The notes: a model not told the origin generated them from the letters alone. A DNA stretch of 64,000 bases from Brassica napus (GCF_020379485.1 NC_063452.1:57557338-57621337); one strand, 5' to 3'. Shown: positions 22,234-36,020, numbered from the stretch's first letter. Made by a program: numbers and translations.

Positions 22234-23702
22234 AGATTACTAGATTGCTAAGCTGTAAATAAATGTCCAGTTTAAGATTATGTAAGGTTTGGTGCAATTC
22301 CTGGTTTCAAGAATGATTACTTATGCTGCTATGTACAAGGGTGTGTAGTTTTGGTGCTAGCTATTGCTAATAGTAGTATACTTGTTCCTTTGCATTAGTT
22401 AAACACAAGCTGTCTACTCCACAATTAGTTAAACACAAGTCCATAAACCAACGTGAACAATGCTGATTGTGAATGATTTAATGCCTATGTGTATGTATGG
22501 GCCATCCGCATAAACATTAGAGATAATAAAGAGCAATATATGCTTGCTCACTTTACCAATGTATATGCTGATAAAAAGAATGACAAGTGGACAACAAAAA
22601 GATAATAAAGAGAAGTGACATTGTTACTAAATGATGCCCTTTTTGCCATCTGGAATATGCCATAGAGCTACGCGTCTACGGTTCATTTACAATTCCATGA
22701 TTAAGCTGGTGAAGTCTTTCATGTACCAAACATTACGTACAATCGAAAGATTCGGCTCTACGCATGCATATATATGTTTTCAGCCAAAGGTCTACTAAGC
22801 TACGCATCACATGAATTGTTACTTGACATAGTCATATTCCTAGCGTCTAGTTATAGAACCAATCAATCACCATATTTGTTCTCTTCTTCGAGAACTTTAA
22901 GAAGATATAACAACCAAGTGAAAAAAAGTGCATAAAGTGAAAGAAAAGCTTGCTGCACTTTGCACTTTTTTAAAAATATCTAAAGATATTTCAGATCGTT
23001 TCTCACAGCCAGTGAGTCACAGCCATGGAAATTAAAAACCAGCTCCCAAACTTACAATCACAAGCTTTTTACATGGTCCCTTGACCCTCTTAGATTCTCA
23101 CTCTTTTTGCTAGAACAAGAAAAAAAAATGCTAACATAGATAATTGATAGTGTACCTTTATCATAATCTTATCTTGATTTCCTCCACATAATCCAGGGGA
23201 AAATAACTTACGTGTACATGTAAGAGGAGTTCCTCAGTAACTATTCTGAGGAACATATAAGCCTAGATCTCAGTTACCATGGTAAACCTACTTTGTATTG
23301 TAGCACTTGTATCAGAAAATCAGTAAAATAGCAAAAAGATTCCAACAAGATGTCAAGAAATACGAAAAATACATCCTAGTATATCATCCAGCCTTTATGG
23401 ACAAGTAACATATCCCAAAGATAAGTACCAGCAGTTTCAACTTTCAAGTAACTACTGGTTAGGAGACGAGTTACAGAAAAAAATTCCAATCTAATAAGTT
23501 TAACAACTCAAGTACGCCTACTGTAATTCTATTTACAATCGAGTTGTCCATGGAAAGATCATCAACTTGGCATATTTGTTGTGATGACTGATAGGGTTGA
23601 GAATTACCAGAAGCATTATTGTGACTTTGCGAGTGAGAGAAGCCTAACTTTAATGGGCCTACTAAGCCAATGTATATACGAAGCTCTTTAAAACCCATTA
23701 AT
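22234..23702. other. CO downstream region, copy 2
   Basis: Same content as 3819-5287, including the conserved Dof-motif-rich block (about 22910-23455) and the unidentified minus-strand Ser/Gln-rich stretch (23698-23471). Confidence 0.5.
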
Positions 23703-24619
23703 AAAGCCGCAGATCATTTAAACAATGCATTGCCGGTGGGAGCACTCCTCGCCACCAGAGGAATCCATTCTGAGTTGACTTGCAAAAGGTGTGGAGAGCT
23801 GGAAACCATCACCCATCTCTTCTTTGATTGCCCTTTTGCGGTAGAAGTCTGGGCCAAAGCCCCCCTCGTAACACCTGTTGACAGAGTGTCTGAAGCTGAA
23901 ACGTTTAGAGATTGGCTGTCAACAAATGTTTCGAAAGGTTCCCTCCCTCCTGCAGGAGTAACGGCCTCCCTGCTCACGACATGGCTCTTGTGGAATCTCT
24001 GGATTGCAAGAAATAAATTGATCTTTGAAAACAAATGTTTCCAAGTTGAAGATGTTATCTCCAAGGCGGTGACAGATGCAAGGGAATAGGAGGGGGCTAA
24101 TGCCAAGAAAAGTAAGAAGAAGGGCAGAAAGCGCCATTAAGCAAACGTCTCCCCTCAGTCCCTTCTTGTTGGATCGATGGTGCTTGGCAGGAAACCTCAA
24201 AAGCAGGAGGAATGGGCTGGATCATCAAGACTGCAGCAGGGGAAGTGCTCTGCAGGGGCTCCTCAAATCGCTCACACGTGTGCTCTGCTTTGATGGCGGA
24301 AGCGTTGGCTTTGCGTGAAGCTCTAAAGAAGGCGCAAGAGTTAAATCTTCAAAGCCTCCAAGTGTTCTCGGACTCCCAGGTCCTTATTTCGATCCTTGAT
24401 GCAGGGGTGGATTTGAATGAGATTGCAGGTGTCCTCCAGGATGTCAAAAGCCTTGCCACTCTCTTCTGTCCGTTGTCGGTTGTTTTTATTCCTCGTGTAG
24501 AAAACTCTCAGGCTGATACTCTAGCTAAATCAAGCCTTTCTAGATTGTTAAATGTTGTTTGAACTGGTTCGATTTGATTTAATGCAAGTGGTTTGACAAA
24601 AAAAAAAGCCGCGGATCAT
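23703..24619 (+). mobile_element. 5'-truncated LINE (zf-RVT plus RNase H), copy 2
   Basis: Same insertion as 5288-6204. Body 23718-24604; target duplications 23703-23717 and 24605-24619 with the same single mismatch. Confidence 0.9.
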
Positions 24620-24956
24620 CAAGAAGTCCTAAAGTGGCAACATCAAACATGTTTTCAAACTTTGGTACATTTTGAGAGTTGCTGGCTCCTGATGGATCAG
24701 ACAGTTATATCTTTAATTACTGGTTTCTTGTAGAGAGACCGGTTTGTCGATTTTGTCGGTTTCCTCGATCGATGGTAGATTGTTTTTTATTTATGTTTAA
24801 TAAGTCAGTGGTCACTATTAGGCTATCATAGGTTTGGTGAAAATTGATATTTTCGAGACGGATCTTCAAAAATTGAATTCTTTTCGAGCCGGTATTGTGG
24901 ATAAAAAAATAACCAAGCAGTTTCAAGAGATCGTGCCATCTTTGAAGCCTCATTCG

Positions 24957-25921
24957 CAGTGCCGTGCGAAGGGTTTTAGGGACCTAAGGCAAGTTTTAAA
25001 AATAAACTTATATACAACTATAATGAAAATAAAAATAAACTTATATGCAATCCATGAGAAGCTGTCTACTAGAGAAAGGGTTAGAAGTTGGAACCAAAAT
25101 GCTGATGTTTCTTGTGGGTTTTGTCAAGAACCTTTGGAGACAAGGAAGCATTTGTTTTTTGAGTGTCCATACTCTTTACAGATTTGGGAAACGCTTGCAA
25201 GAGGTGTGATGGGTGATCTATATACGATGGAATGGGAGAACATTCTCAAACTCACATCACAAGCTTCAAGCTGGAGCAAGCTTGCTCTCTTTATAACAAG
25301 ACATGTGTTTCAATCAGCAGTCCACGCCATATGGAGAGAAAGAAACAGAAGAAGGCACGGAGAAGATCCAGCACCAAGCATGCTTCTAATTAAAAGAATT
25401 GACAAGGAGATGAGGAATAGATTCACTATAATTAGGCAGAAAGGAGATATGGAGTATGAAGGAGGAATGGCCTTATGGTTTAGTACAAGATAGAGTTTTT
25501 GGAGTTTTCATATTATTATAAAATTGTAGTAGTTAAAGTTTGGAGAAGATAGAAGAAACTCTAAAATAGGTAACACATGATGTAACAAAGTATTTTTCTT
25601 TTGAATTCAATTTAACATTCAATTAAAAAAAAAACTATAATGAAAATAATTTTTTTTATACGATATATCACATTCGCCAAAAACACAAATTTAACACTTA
25701 CAAGAATAAGTTTATTATATAAATATGCTATATTATGTCATATAAGAAAAAAATACATGGATTAAGAAAGTGAGTTAATCGATTCTTGTGGAAATTGTTT
25801 TTTAGAAAATAAGTTCAACAACTAGATTAGAAATTATTTTAAATTTTGGGACCCTAAAAAAAGTAATATTATTTGGGAGCCTAAAGCAAATGTCTTTTTC
25901 AATACACTTTAGGAACCCCTG
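24957..25921. mobile_element. hAT-type element with nested LINE, copy 2
   Basis: Same as 6541-7505: CTCATTCG duplications at 24949-24956 and 25922-25929; nested LINE body 25033-25633 with ACTATAATGAAAATAA repeats at 25017-25032 and 25634-25649. One extra A in the upstream A-run lets an open frame run from 24834 into the LINE; this is a fortuitous fusion. Confidence 0.85.
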
Positions 25922-26578
25922 CTCATTCGTTCATGCTCGAGATGTTATCTTGTACCTGGCGCATTACACTCACTTGCAAAATAGAGTGGAAGCAATAAGG
26001 TACTACTCATTCAGATCCAATATTGGTTGTTGGAATATACATTGCTGAGGAAAATCAAGTGGACATGAGAATCGCAACTACTGTTACCAGAGAACACAAA
26101 CCACAGTCATACGTAACCGGTTATAGCCACCCCTGTCTGTAACAACTACTCACTGAAGATGTTTTTCAGTAATGTTTTAATGGCTCGAGAACTCGTGAAA
26201 TTTAGTTTATTGATTAGTATTATCTCAATCTTTGGCGAATTATATCTATATGCTCTTTTGAGCTTATTATGTCATTTATTGGTAATTTTATTTTGGTTTA
26301 TTTCTGTTTTTATAAAAAAAAAAGTTGTATGAATTTTGCTTTTTTATGGCTTCATACTAAAAATGTTAAAAATATACTTTGGTACGTAGTTAAACCGTAG
26401 AAAAATAGTGTTGGAAACGGTGCTAGACCTAAGTCTGGCCCAGAGAAAAGATACATAAAAATCCGCTTTTGCTTACGGCTCAAAAGATATATATGGGCCG
26501 TAATTTGACGGATACCAAACAAAGAAAACAGATATCGACTAGAGGCAGAATTTAAAAAGTTGGATCATAATAAACAAC

Positions 26579-27136
26579 TCATGATGGCTGATGAGTTCCA
26601 TCTGTAATAGAAGAGAAGTCATGATCCAAGGAAGCAGAAGAGTATCTGCCATTGATGCTTCTGCTTCCTCCTGCTCCTATAACCTTCTTCATGGATGTGA
26701 TAACTTGATGAAGCGCCAAGTTTTTCTCTTTAAGACTCGAGTTCTCTTGAAGAACAAGATCATTGCTATTCGAGGCTTGGTTAAGCTTTTCTAAAAGCTG
26801 CTGGTTCTCGCTTCTAAGCCAAGCAACCTGCGAGAGAAGCTCATCTAAGTGTCTTTGCTTTCTCATTCTTGACCTTCTTGCTGATTCTCTGTTAGATACC
26901 ATACGTCTTTGCTTTCTCTCGTTGATGACGAATATATCTTCAGTTGCTTCATCTGACGTGGTAGAGTTGTTGCTTGCAGGAGATTGTAGATTAAGTTCTT
27001 GAAATTGAGGGTATGGGAAAATATTGAGATTGTTGTTGGAAGGGTTTAAGTTGTTGTAGTAATGGTTTAAGTGGAAGTAGTCTTGCTGTTGCATGTTGTT
27101 AAGACTTGAGCTATCATAATTTGGCTGCATGGTCAA
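26579..27136 (-). CDS. bZIP3: bZIP transcription factor, bZIP3-like (copy 2)
   Basis: Encodes the same 185-aa group S bZIP protein as 8716-8159 (basic region residues about 72-91 with N82/R90, zipper leucines 100, 107, 114). Divergent sequence around it is limited to run-length indels. It lies between CO and the RING gene, the position of bZIP3 in Arabidopsis. Confidence 0.88.
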   Translation of the reverse strand: MTMQPNYDSSSLNNMQQQDYFHLNHYYNNLNPSNNNLNIFPYPQFQELNLQSPASNNSTTSDEATEDIFVINERKQRRMVSNRESARRSRMRKQRHLDELLSQVAWLRSENQQLLEKLNQASNSNDLVLQENSSLKEKNLALHQVITSMKKVIGAGGSRSINGRYSSASLDHDFSSITDGTHQPS

Positions 27137-30100
27137 TTTCTCTCTCTAGAGCTCAAAGAGGGTGAGATAATGGTGGAGGTTGGATGACAAGGGGGTGTTT
27201 ATACAGCTGAGAAAGCCATAAAAGTGGACCAAACTTTTTTGCAAATTGGTGGCTTTATATATGTCTTCTATATGACCCATTGGCATGTTTTTGTTTTCCT
27301 TAAAATTATTGAGAAGCTAGTTAGTTATCTTTCAAAAGAAAATATAATAGGTCGCCATATAAATCTACAAATACTTTTTTATTTTTTGATTGTTTAAAAT
27401 GACTAATTTGGTTGTCCCTTTGGGATATTGTATCGGTTGATGGCTCGATGGATGAGACTGATACTAGAGAAAGTATTCCTTATACTGATACAAACATAAC
27501 CATTACACGCATGCATTCAGGGTGTCATAATTTATCAACACACATAAGCATAACTTTGGATGTGTTTATGATACAAGGATGTGGATGTGGTACATCGATC
27601 ATGCTAGGATTAGTTATTTAGTTTAACAACCAAATGGCAAGTTGTTTCCGGTGCATGTAAGTATATGAGAGAGTACCATGGCCATCTAGTGGATCATGAT
27701 TTTCATCCATGATTGACATTTGAAGACTGGGGTATAATATGTATATTGTGGATAAATCAAGTTCTGGATCAGTGTTATGTGCTTACATCAGAGAGAGAAA
27801 ATGTAGTTTCTAGTTGTGGGGTTTCAAAATTATTTAAGTTTAGAATCAGTTAATGCTTTTGTTAGCCAACATATAAAGTAGTGATGATAAGTCAATTTAT
27901 AAAGCTTATAATATTTATTTGGTTCTAATATCTTCATAACTCACCAATTGCTCTTCTATTTCTATAGAAAAATAAGAAGATAATCTCTTGGACCTTTGAG
28001 ATTTGCTTCTCTTCTCTGATTAACATCATTATAACATCATTATTATGGTTTATGCGTAGACTTTTTGAGGTCCTAGATAAAATATAAAAAACTTGGGGTG
28101 TTTTCTATTATAAATATCACACAGAAAGTAAAATCTAAATTATCAAATTAAAGACTGGAAGTGGATAGTTTAACCTTCTTTTGGAAATATAATAATTATT
28201 TAATTAGAATATTACCACCAAATTATTTTAAAAAATCCCTCTTTTTATCCATGTATATATTTATGTTCTAAACTGTCGTTTGGGCTCTAGACACAACCAT
28301 GCCATACTCAAACACAACCATGCCACACTGAAATTCCAACCATACAATTACACTAGACATGTAAATCCCACATATACTAATTAATAACCCCTTTATTGCG
28401 CATTACCAAATCATTTCAAATCTTCTAGAGTGTCTTTTTCGATGATTCCGAACAAAAACATACATTATAATCTCTGAGACTAGCTAGTAGTATTGACCAA
28501 GTATTCTTGACATCTAAAACATTCACAGTGATTGAACCTGAATGAGTCGTAATCGAACACTGATCTTTTAGTTCACATAATGAATCATTGGTCCACCATA
28601 TACAATTGAATTTTCTTTTCAAATGTTACGTACTTAAATCAAGTTACTTAGAGAACATCGTGTTGATACAAGAAATCTAACTCTTATATTATTATATATA
28701 GATTCCCAAAGACCTTTATTAACAAAAACAAAACCACACAAAAACGATCCTTATAGTTGCACTAGGAAAGCAAGATGTGTTAGGCAGGGTTGGCTTGTCG
28801 TTTTATAAAGGCTAGGGCAAAGGCTATATAACCTAATATATTTAGGAGCTGATGACTCAACAACCACTCAAAACCACACACTTGCAAAATAATTACAATT
28901 TAAGAGCAATATTTTTTGCTTAATTTAACGAACTAAGTTAAGTTAATTAGATATATGTTAATGTTATCCCTTCGCTGGTTAAAAAAATATGAAGATCGAC
29001 TAATGCCGAACGCATATTGGATCGTTTGGTTGTAGAACTATTTGACTTTGTATCATGTAACGTCATCAAAATTCAGGATATCGTTTGGTTTTGTCCTATA
29101 GTTTCCTGACTTAGGCTCGTTGACAATATACGCAATACATAAGCTTCAGGTAAACTTTTTAGATAGTCGGATAATTGATCAAACGTTTCTCTAAATATCA
29201 AATAACTTAGGCATGCATGGGTTTATTATAGTCCATTTGTAAAACGACAGTGTTAACAAAAATATTTGCAAATTGATATTGGACGTCTTTAGACTTTTTG
29301 GGTGTTGACAGAAAGTTACATGATTGGAGTAATAAGGCTTTTTCGTTAAAGTTGTTTTTCTCAGAAGTTGATTTCAGGTTTTACTGTTTTAGTGAGGACA
29401 TACATTGCTACTTGAGGAAACCACATTTTCGAGAGAGACCCCCTAGTTTCTACTGAACTAGTTCTTGGATTTTAGATCAAATATACATTTGAGAATAACA
29501 AGCTCTGATGTTATAGATTTTCATCTTAAACCGACTGATAATATTGAATGAAAAAGTTTATAACCATTAGTACTCCTTTTTAATGTGTAATTCACATCAC
29601 CTTAAACTTTGTTGACTGACTTAAACCCTCAAGTTGCATAATTTGAGTGTGTACTGTGTTGGTCAAACGAAAGGCAAATACACACCATCAAGTCATATCA
29701 TTCAGACAAAGTCTATTTCTTCTTTATTTCTGTCTCATGTCCTTTTGCTCGGTTTGTTCTTCTTCCACAGCCTCAAGTTTTTTTTTCTGTTATTTCTTTT
29801 CTTTTTACCTTCCTTTCTAATTTGCTTTTTTTCTTCTTAGTGTTTACTTTATCTAATATTATTTTGATATTTGTTTTTATTGGATCATGAACTATATATA
29901 AAGTATTTTTAATGTTTCATTGTTTTGGTCCCATCAGTAACACTACCACCGATACTGGCCTACCTTATTTTCAATTCTTTAAAAAGAAATCTCTTAGATC
30001 TTCCATCTTATAAATAAAAATGCAAACTGAAACCTAATGTAATTAGTAATTAAAATGATAATTGTGGTACCTATATATCCTCTTCTAGCCAAACTATCTA

Positions 30101-33100
30101 CATTTGTTCCAACAAAACAAGAAGAATCTAAAAAATTTGAATTTTTACTCGTTTTCTTGCCATATGAGAATTTGAATTTCCAATGATTTTCTTCTTTTAG
30201 AAATTACCGGTATATTATTTTATTATTTTATCGATACACTATTTTTAATGAAAAATGAGTGATGTCACGAGGGTCCAACTGATTGGTGGATTAAGGATAA
30301 GCCAATCACCAAAGGCAAAATTTATTATATCATCACACCTTTTACGATAATTTTTACAACTCCATTTCTCTTATTTTTGTGAGAACTTTATAATTATAGA
30401 CCCAATTTATAGTTTTGTATTTTCTTCGTTCGTGCCCTCAAATTCGCCAAATTGAGATAACACACAAACGTATGTTAATAAATAGAAATGCCTAACTTGT
30501 TATAAAGCTGTGCGTTCATTTGCGTATAAGTGAGCTCCTGTTTATAAAACTACTATCTTAACAACAGAACTAAAAATTATAAAACTACTATCTTAACAAC
30601 AGAACTAAAAAAAAACAGAACTACACAAAATCGTTTTAAAAAAAAAGAGAAATACACAAAATCAAAACAAAATTCTTACCTTTTAGTTAATAATTTATAC
30701 TATTAATCACGGATACGTAATCCATTTTCCTTCTAGTTGAATAGTAATAGAATGATACGAATAAAGGCCAAAATCATGAGTGAGGTTCTTCTAATTAAAT
30801 TTTATTAAGGTCTTGCTCCACTATCACTGCCAATTTAGATCATTATCGTCAGTCGTAATCATGGGAATTATGTTTTTTATTAATATACCATGTCTAGCAA
30901 AAGGTTTATAATTCTCATAAGACCTACTTGTCATTGCCTAATTATTTCCCTGGTTTATTTTAGGTTTAAATTTTTTTTCCATTTTTAAAATTAGTTTTAT
31001 GCTTGGTATCCAAGTATGATCAAGTGCATGCATACATGATACATGCAGCTCACATGCCCATAATACATGCATGCACAATGCATTTGTCTCTATAGATATT
31101 GGTTAATAATTTGTACTTGATGTTACATTGCGGTACTAATCAGTCTGGATTTGATTCAAAGTTGTGTTTAAAATACAAGTCCACCATTTAGTTTTAAATA
31201 TTAAAATATATATTGCCTGATATTAATTACTCTGAATTTGAACATTGGTCTGCAAATGGTTCATGTCCCTCAAGGAGAAGAGGAAGAAAATCCAAAGAGA
31301 CAAGAAGACAAAGTGGGAGAACTTCGAAAACTTGAGCTCAAATTTCAATCCCAAAATGATTGAGGTAATAGTTATCAAATGAAACATTTTCAATGGTGTA
31401 ATTAATATTTCCGATGTGATGTCATTCACCCACCCCAACTACAAATTCGTTTTATATTCATGGTTTTTTCTTGCAACTGTTTCTATGCACTTCTTCAATC
31501 ATTTTAATCGAAAACAGATCGACACAAATAAAGTTTAAAATCACCTGTAAATCAACTACTAAAATAACAAGTCTCTTAAAGATACACTTTCAAGATACAC
31601 TTTCTTTGCGTATTCAATATATAAGTGAGTGTTTTCTAATAAAATATTTATTTCGTTTCATTTTAATTGTAGTTTTAAATTTTTACACACAAAATAAAAA
31701 ATATTTAATTTTGTATATTTTTTAAATTAAAAACATTACTACCCATACATCTAATCATATTTCAACCAACAGAATAATAAACTAAAGAATATTGTTAATA
31801 AATTTTGTATAAAATTCTAAAACGATATTTATTTTGTAACGAAAATTTAACGATAATTAAACTGACACAAAACTGCTTATGATTAATACATAAAATGAAC
31901 ATGCTTCTAAGAAGAAAATTGAATAGTTTGCTGTGGTTGTTTTCACATCGGACTCTGGTAACTCAAACTTCGAGATGTCATTATGTCTAGTTCAGGTGCT
32001 GGTATATATATATATATATATATATATAAATTCTTCTCGTTTTGTTTTACTTAGTTTTCATTTTGAGCAATACATTTCATATTTAAGTATAGAGGAGCTT
32101 ATAATATTTTTTAAAAAAATTGTATAAAATTTATACGTGGATTATGTTACATGGAATGAGAAAAGGCCATAATTGTTGAATGTGAAGATAGCAAATAATG
32201 TTGAGCCAATTGGGTATCCAAGAGCCAGAAAGAAGATTGTCCATGATAAAATAATTGAAAAAACCGACACTCGATGTTTTGAAGTTTGGCTCTTTAGATA
32301 TGTAGAGTCACTCACTACACAGAAAGGAGCCGGCCACTCCCATGTGAAAATGACTAATTAACTTTTCTTTATTTTTACAATCTTATTCCTAATGGGATTC
32401 GGTTCATTTACTATATATTGAAGTAGTTAACTTAACTGAATGTTCCCAAAAGAAAAAAATAGCTAACTGAAAGAAACATGGAAATATTGAATAGACAACT
32501 AAAAGTTTAGAAAATAGCTAGCAAAATAACATCCAAAATATCCAAAAATATGAAGAACTATCAAAACTTATTTGAAATATCCGAGCATAAATATTTAATC
32601 TTTATTGTGTGACATGAAACATGCGGATCATCGTTATAAGTTTTGATTATTGGAAGTTTAGTGTGATTTTTAGATGTCAGTTTCAAATGCATGCATTGCT
32701 CGCACTCGAATTTAACCGCGGTTAGAGCCGTCAAATTTTCAAAACTGACAAAAAAAAAAAACTTGTGCAATATAAAGATAACATGATTGATATTCAACGT
32801 AGATTTCGTAGCTACTATACCAATGAATCAATCCAGATGACGGCCTATAAAATTCAGGGATTTAATAGTGGGCTCCAAGCCCGCATGTTGAATTAGATAC
32901 AGTCCATGTAAGACTATATTAAACCGACATAATCAATTAATCATCATAAGCTGGTCACAGAGTCACATGACTCGTCCGTATTGGACCAGACCTCTGGGAT
33001 TACCGCAAGTCGCAACATCTCTAACAAAACCAAACCACCTCTGACGTGCCGACCTGTATTTCGCATCGTCTAAAAGCAAAGATAAACACAGATGGTAAAA

Positions 33101-33206
33101 GTAAAACACGTGAATATTCTTCATTTTCTACACATATTTTTACAATAGAATCTTCGATTGGAACAGGTATAAATTAATCTTGATTGATCCCAATATATAA
33201 AAGAGA
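27137..33206. other. Gene-free AT-rich intergenic region (copy 2)
   Basis: Copy of 8717-14789, with the 35-bp duplication at about 30541-30610, the CATGCA cluster at about 31023-31084 and (TA)13 at about 32003-32028. No gene seen. Confidence 0.6.
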
Positions 33207-34183
33207 TCTATATATATAAAAATATGTTCGCCTCACTCCTGCTTTGCCACGTCATAAAGTCGGTTTCTGACAAGCCGACTCGTGTCCGGTTTGGGATGAT
33301 ACTCACCGTTTCACTCAATCGCAATTATTAATGGGCTTTTCTCTTTTTGTTAATAAATATTTTAGATCGGTGTTTTGAGCTTAACATAATTGGGATTCTG
33401 GGCTGTAAAGTAACACATGAGGGGGTCCCACATGAGACGGCTTCTTCTCCAAAAATAATGTCGACGAACGAAAGACAGATCTGCTGCGTTTTAACAACTC
33501 CGGTTCAAACCTACGGCCAATGAAGATTTGCTGCACCGGCCACGCTGAATTCCGATCAAGGTCAGTTGGAAAGCGTCGTATTTGGCTGTTCGATTCCACT
33601 TCTTCTACCCTTGATTGAATTTTGGAACCGTTACAGAAGTCGGTTGGATTCATGCATCCTCATTGACTATCACATTAAATCATTCAATGAACCCCCTCAT
33701 TAAAACATTTTAACTCAAATATAACTAATCTTAACATAAATAATCCTTCGACATCCTAAAATTCTCAAAACCCATAAACATTATTATATACTTCTCTTAA
33801 CAAAATGTTACAAAACATACATACAAAGGGAATATACAATTACATCACAAAAAAAAACATGAATTACTTTAGGAATGACTTCAAGTTTTGAGTCATATTC
33901 GCAAAAAAAACTCTTAAATAAGTTAGTTTAATTAAGAATATTATAAAACAAAACATTTGAATTAAAATAAATATTAAAAATATAATGTTATTTATCAGAG
34001 AATAGTGAAATGTACTATCATTATAATTCAAAACAAAAAAAATAATTATAATGATCTCATAAGTCTTTCATTATTTTTTCGTGTATAATATTTTTTAATC
34101 TATCATAATTTTAAATTACTTCATAAATTATTATAAAATCACTTTTATTATAACTTCCCGCCCGTAGGGCGGACCGGTCCTAG
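33207..34183 (+). mobile_element. Non-autonomous Helitron, copy 2
   Basis: Same element as 14790-15764: TC start after A, hairpin CCGCCC-GTA-GGGCGG, CTAG end before T. Confidence 0.85.
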
Positions 34184-35284
34184 TTCCAATAAATAAAAAG
34201 GACTGAGAGAGTGTTTTCAGCCTATCCACTTCAGACTAAAAAATCAACCAATCACGAAGCTTTATAGTTCCACGTCACATCTATATTTTGTCGACAAAGA
34301 ATATAACCGGGCCAGTAAATTTGGGCTGAACAAAATTGAAAGTAGCCTTCTATGGAATAGCCCATCTCTTTTTCTAAGCAGAATGTTCGTACCGCTCTTG
34401 CTCTTGCTCTTGCTCCTATCTTCATTAGAATATCTTTCCACCTCCCTTTGTTTCTCCTCTTATATAAACCCCTTGATGATAAAACAGGTCCGTTAACTAT
34501 TGTTATCCGAGCCGAGTTATCTAAAATACGAACCCTCGACTCGAGATTCATTACACCACGACGATTTGTTGTTCTCTACCTCTGAAAGTCAGGTATTATT
34601 TTATTATTTATACTTTAGCACTCAATCTCTTTGTTTCCGAATTACCATGGAATTGTACGCCTGATTAGATTTATCCAATTGTACAATTTTTCGTTTCATT
34701 GAATCAGAGTCGAGAAAGTTATAAAGTAAGATGAGCAAGAAATAAAAGAGTAAAAAAAAAGAAAGATTGTGGATGCGCAGTTGTATGAGAATAATTTCAG
34801 TAGAGGAGGAAACTATATGGAGAGGAGCAAGCAAGAAGCTTCACCCGAGAAAGTAAATTCATCTTACTGTCAGCAGAAAGAATAAGTCTGATAAGAAGAA
34901 AGAAGGTGATGATGATGAGATCAACAGCAGATTGAGTTTGGGAACACTTTCCTTCCAGCCTAACTTCCTGTTTCCGGTTTAGGTAATGTTAATCTTTGCT
35001 CGATTTGATTTAATATGTATGTGGTGATGTCCTATTTTGTTGCATATGGCTGACATCATCTGATTGCTTTCATCTTCTCCTCTTGAAGAATAGCATTTTT
35101 TTTTGTCAGATTGATTGAGCTTAGAATCATTATTTTGTTTCCTCATGTATTCGTATAATGATTTGTATTCTCTATTTTCGTTACATGTAATATTAAATTT
35201 CAATTTTTCAGGCATAAAGTTAAATGTAATAGTTAACATTGGTGATTCTTTCTGAATCTCCAAAAAATTCATAATTTTCTCAGC
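34184..35284. other. Intergenic; no gene recognised
   Basis: Promoter-like CTCTTATATAAACCCC near 34456 is followed by a polypurine-rich stretch. Near 34900-34980 a short frame (SRLSLGTLSFQPNFLFPV) precedes a GTAATG donor-like site and could be a stray exon fragment, which I cannot assign. The long minus-strand frame at 35272-34979 looks fortuitous. Confidence 0.4.
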
Positions 35285-36020
35285 AGATTCTTGAAAATGA
35301 TCCCTAATAAGTCTCAGATCTGCGATGGCTACTTCATAAAATCAATTGAAGGAGACATGCTGGATTATCTTTAAACAATAAAGCATCTTTTGCTTTCCAT
35401 TTTTCATATTTTTGTATTTAGCCAATATCATACGTCTCACTTATTTCAGGTACGTTCACCTAGAACCTGAGATTTACCTGGATCCAAAGAAATATGAGCC
35501 TTCAAGATGGGAGGTATGTAGATATACCAGATTTGTGGTGCATTCAACAATTAAACTCTCTTTGTAATTTGTAGTTGTTGTTGCAAAAGAGTAGCTAAAC
35601 ACGGTCAAGTTCATTCTACAAGGATACATGCCAAAACCAGGTACATTCCTTCCTTTTCATTTATGAAGCGATCTTTGTGCCGGGAACGATCTTGCGAAGC
35701 TCGAGATTTCCATTTTTCTTCATCTTTGACCACTGAAGATGGGGTTAGCTACTGTCGCTTTGAAGCTGTGGGTTATGACTTCAACACTATCCAGCTGAAT
35801 CAGCTGGTGAGAAGGCTTCTGTCTTGCTTTGATCCCAACAAATTCTCTGTAGAGTGTCGCTGTGAGCGCGTACAAGCCGGAAATTAGTGTATACTTGGAA
35901 GATTATGGGTTTAGAGAGAGGACATTTGAGTCTCTAGGAGAAGAGGGTAGACCAGTGATGTATCATACGTTTGAGAAGCTTGGCAAGTAGTGTGCGTCGC
36001 CTAGATCCACCTTGAAGTAG
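35285..36020 (+). pseudogene. S-adenosylmethionine decarboxylase pseudogene, split by P450 exons
   Basis: Piece one (about 35290-35375) reads IPNKSQICDGYFIKSIEGDM, matching the plant SAMDC stretch around SEICDFEF...NSIEGDA. Piece two (about 35720-36020) begins TTEDGVSYCRFEAVGYDFNT and continues, after a frame change near 35870, with KPEISVYLEDYGFRERTFES and FEKLGK, then a TAG stop where the family has an aromatic residue, then CASPRSTLK. SAMDC makes decarboxylated AdoMet for spermidine and spermine synthesis. Here the N-terminal half, including the processing site, is missing and there are stops and a frameshift, so this is not functional. The middle is replaced by P450-like sequence. In Arabidopsis SAMDC2 lies not far from CO, but this copy is out of place, so capture or transposition is likely. 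Confidence 0.75.
35450..35650 (+). pseudogene. Cytochrome P450 exon fragments inside the SAMDC pseudogene
   Basis: Exon-like 35450-35513, bounded by TTTCAG and GTATGT, encodes VHLEPEIYLDPKKYEPSRWE, the stretch between K-helix and PERF/PSRW motif of plant P450s. After an apparent intron, AAG precedes GYMPKPGTFLP, the continuation toward the haem loop. Intact splice sites show a genomic-DNA origin rather than retroposition. The motif set suggests a CYP85-clan enzyme (ent-kaurenoic acid oxidase or similar), but the fragment is too short to be sure. The haem-binding cysteine is absent. Confidence 0.6.

Larger units (their letters stand above)
18419..34740. repeat. Near-identical second copy of 1-16340
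   Basis: The offset between copies is 18415-18420 throughout, shifting only at homopolymer or TA runs, such as 8 versus 7 A near 6490/24906, T runs near 11360/29778, and (TA)14 versus (TA)13. All genes and transposons, including their target duplications, are shared. The CO and bZIP proteins are identical. The left boundary coincides with the window start and the right boundary with the scaffold gap. Confidence 0.97.

Noticed and set aside
24834..25493. 219-codon frame in copy 2 as an intact LINE gene
   Set aside because: One extra A opens the frame upstream into unrelated host and hAT sequence; the LINE portion is the same truncated zf-RVT tail as in copy 1.
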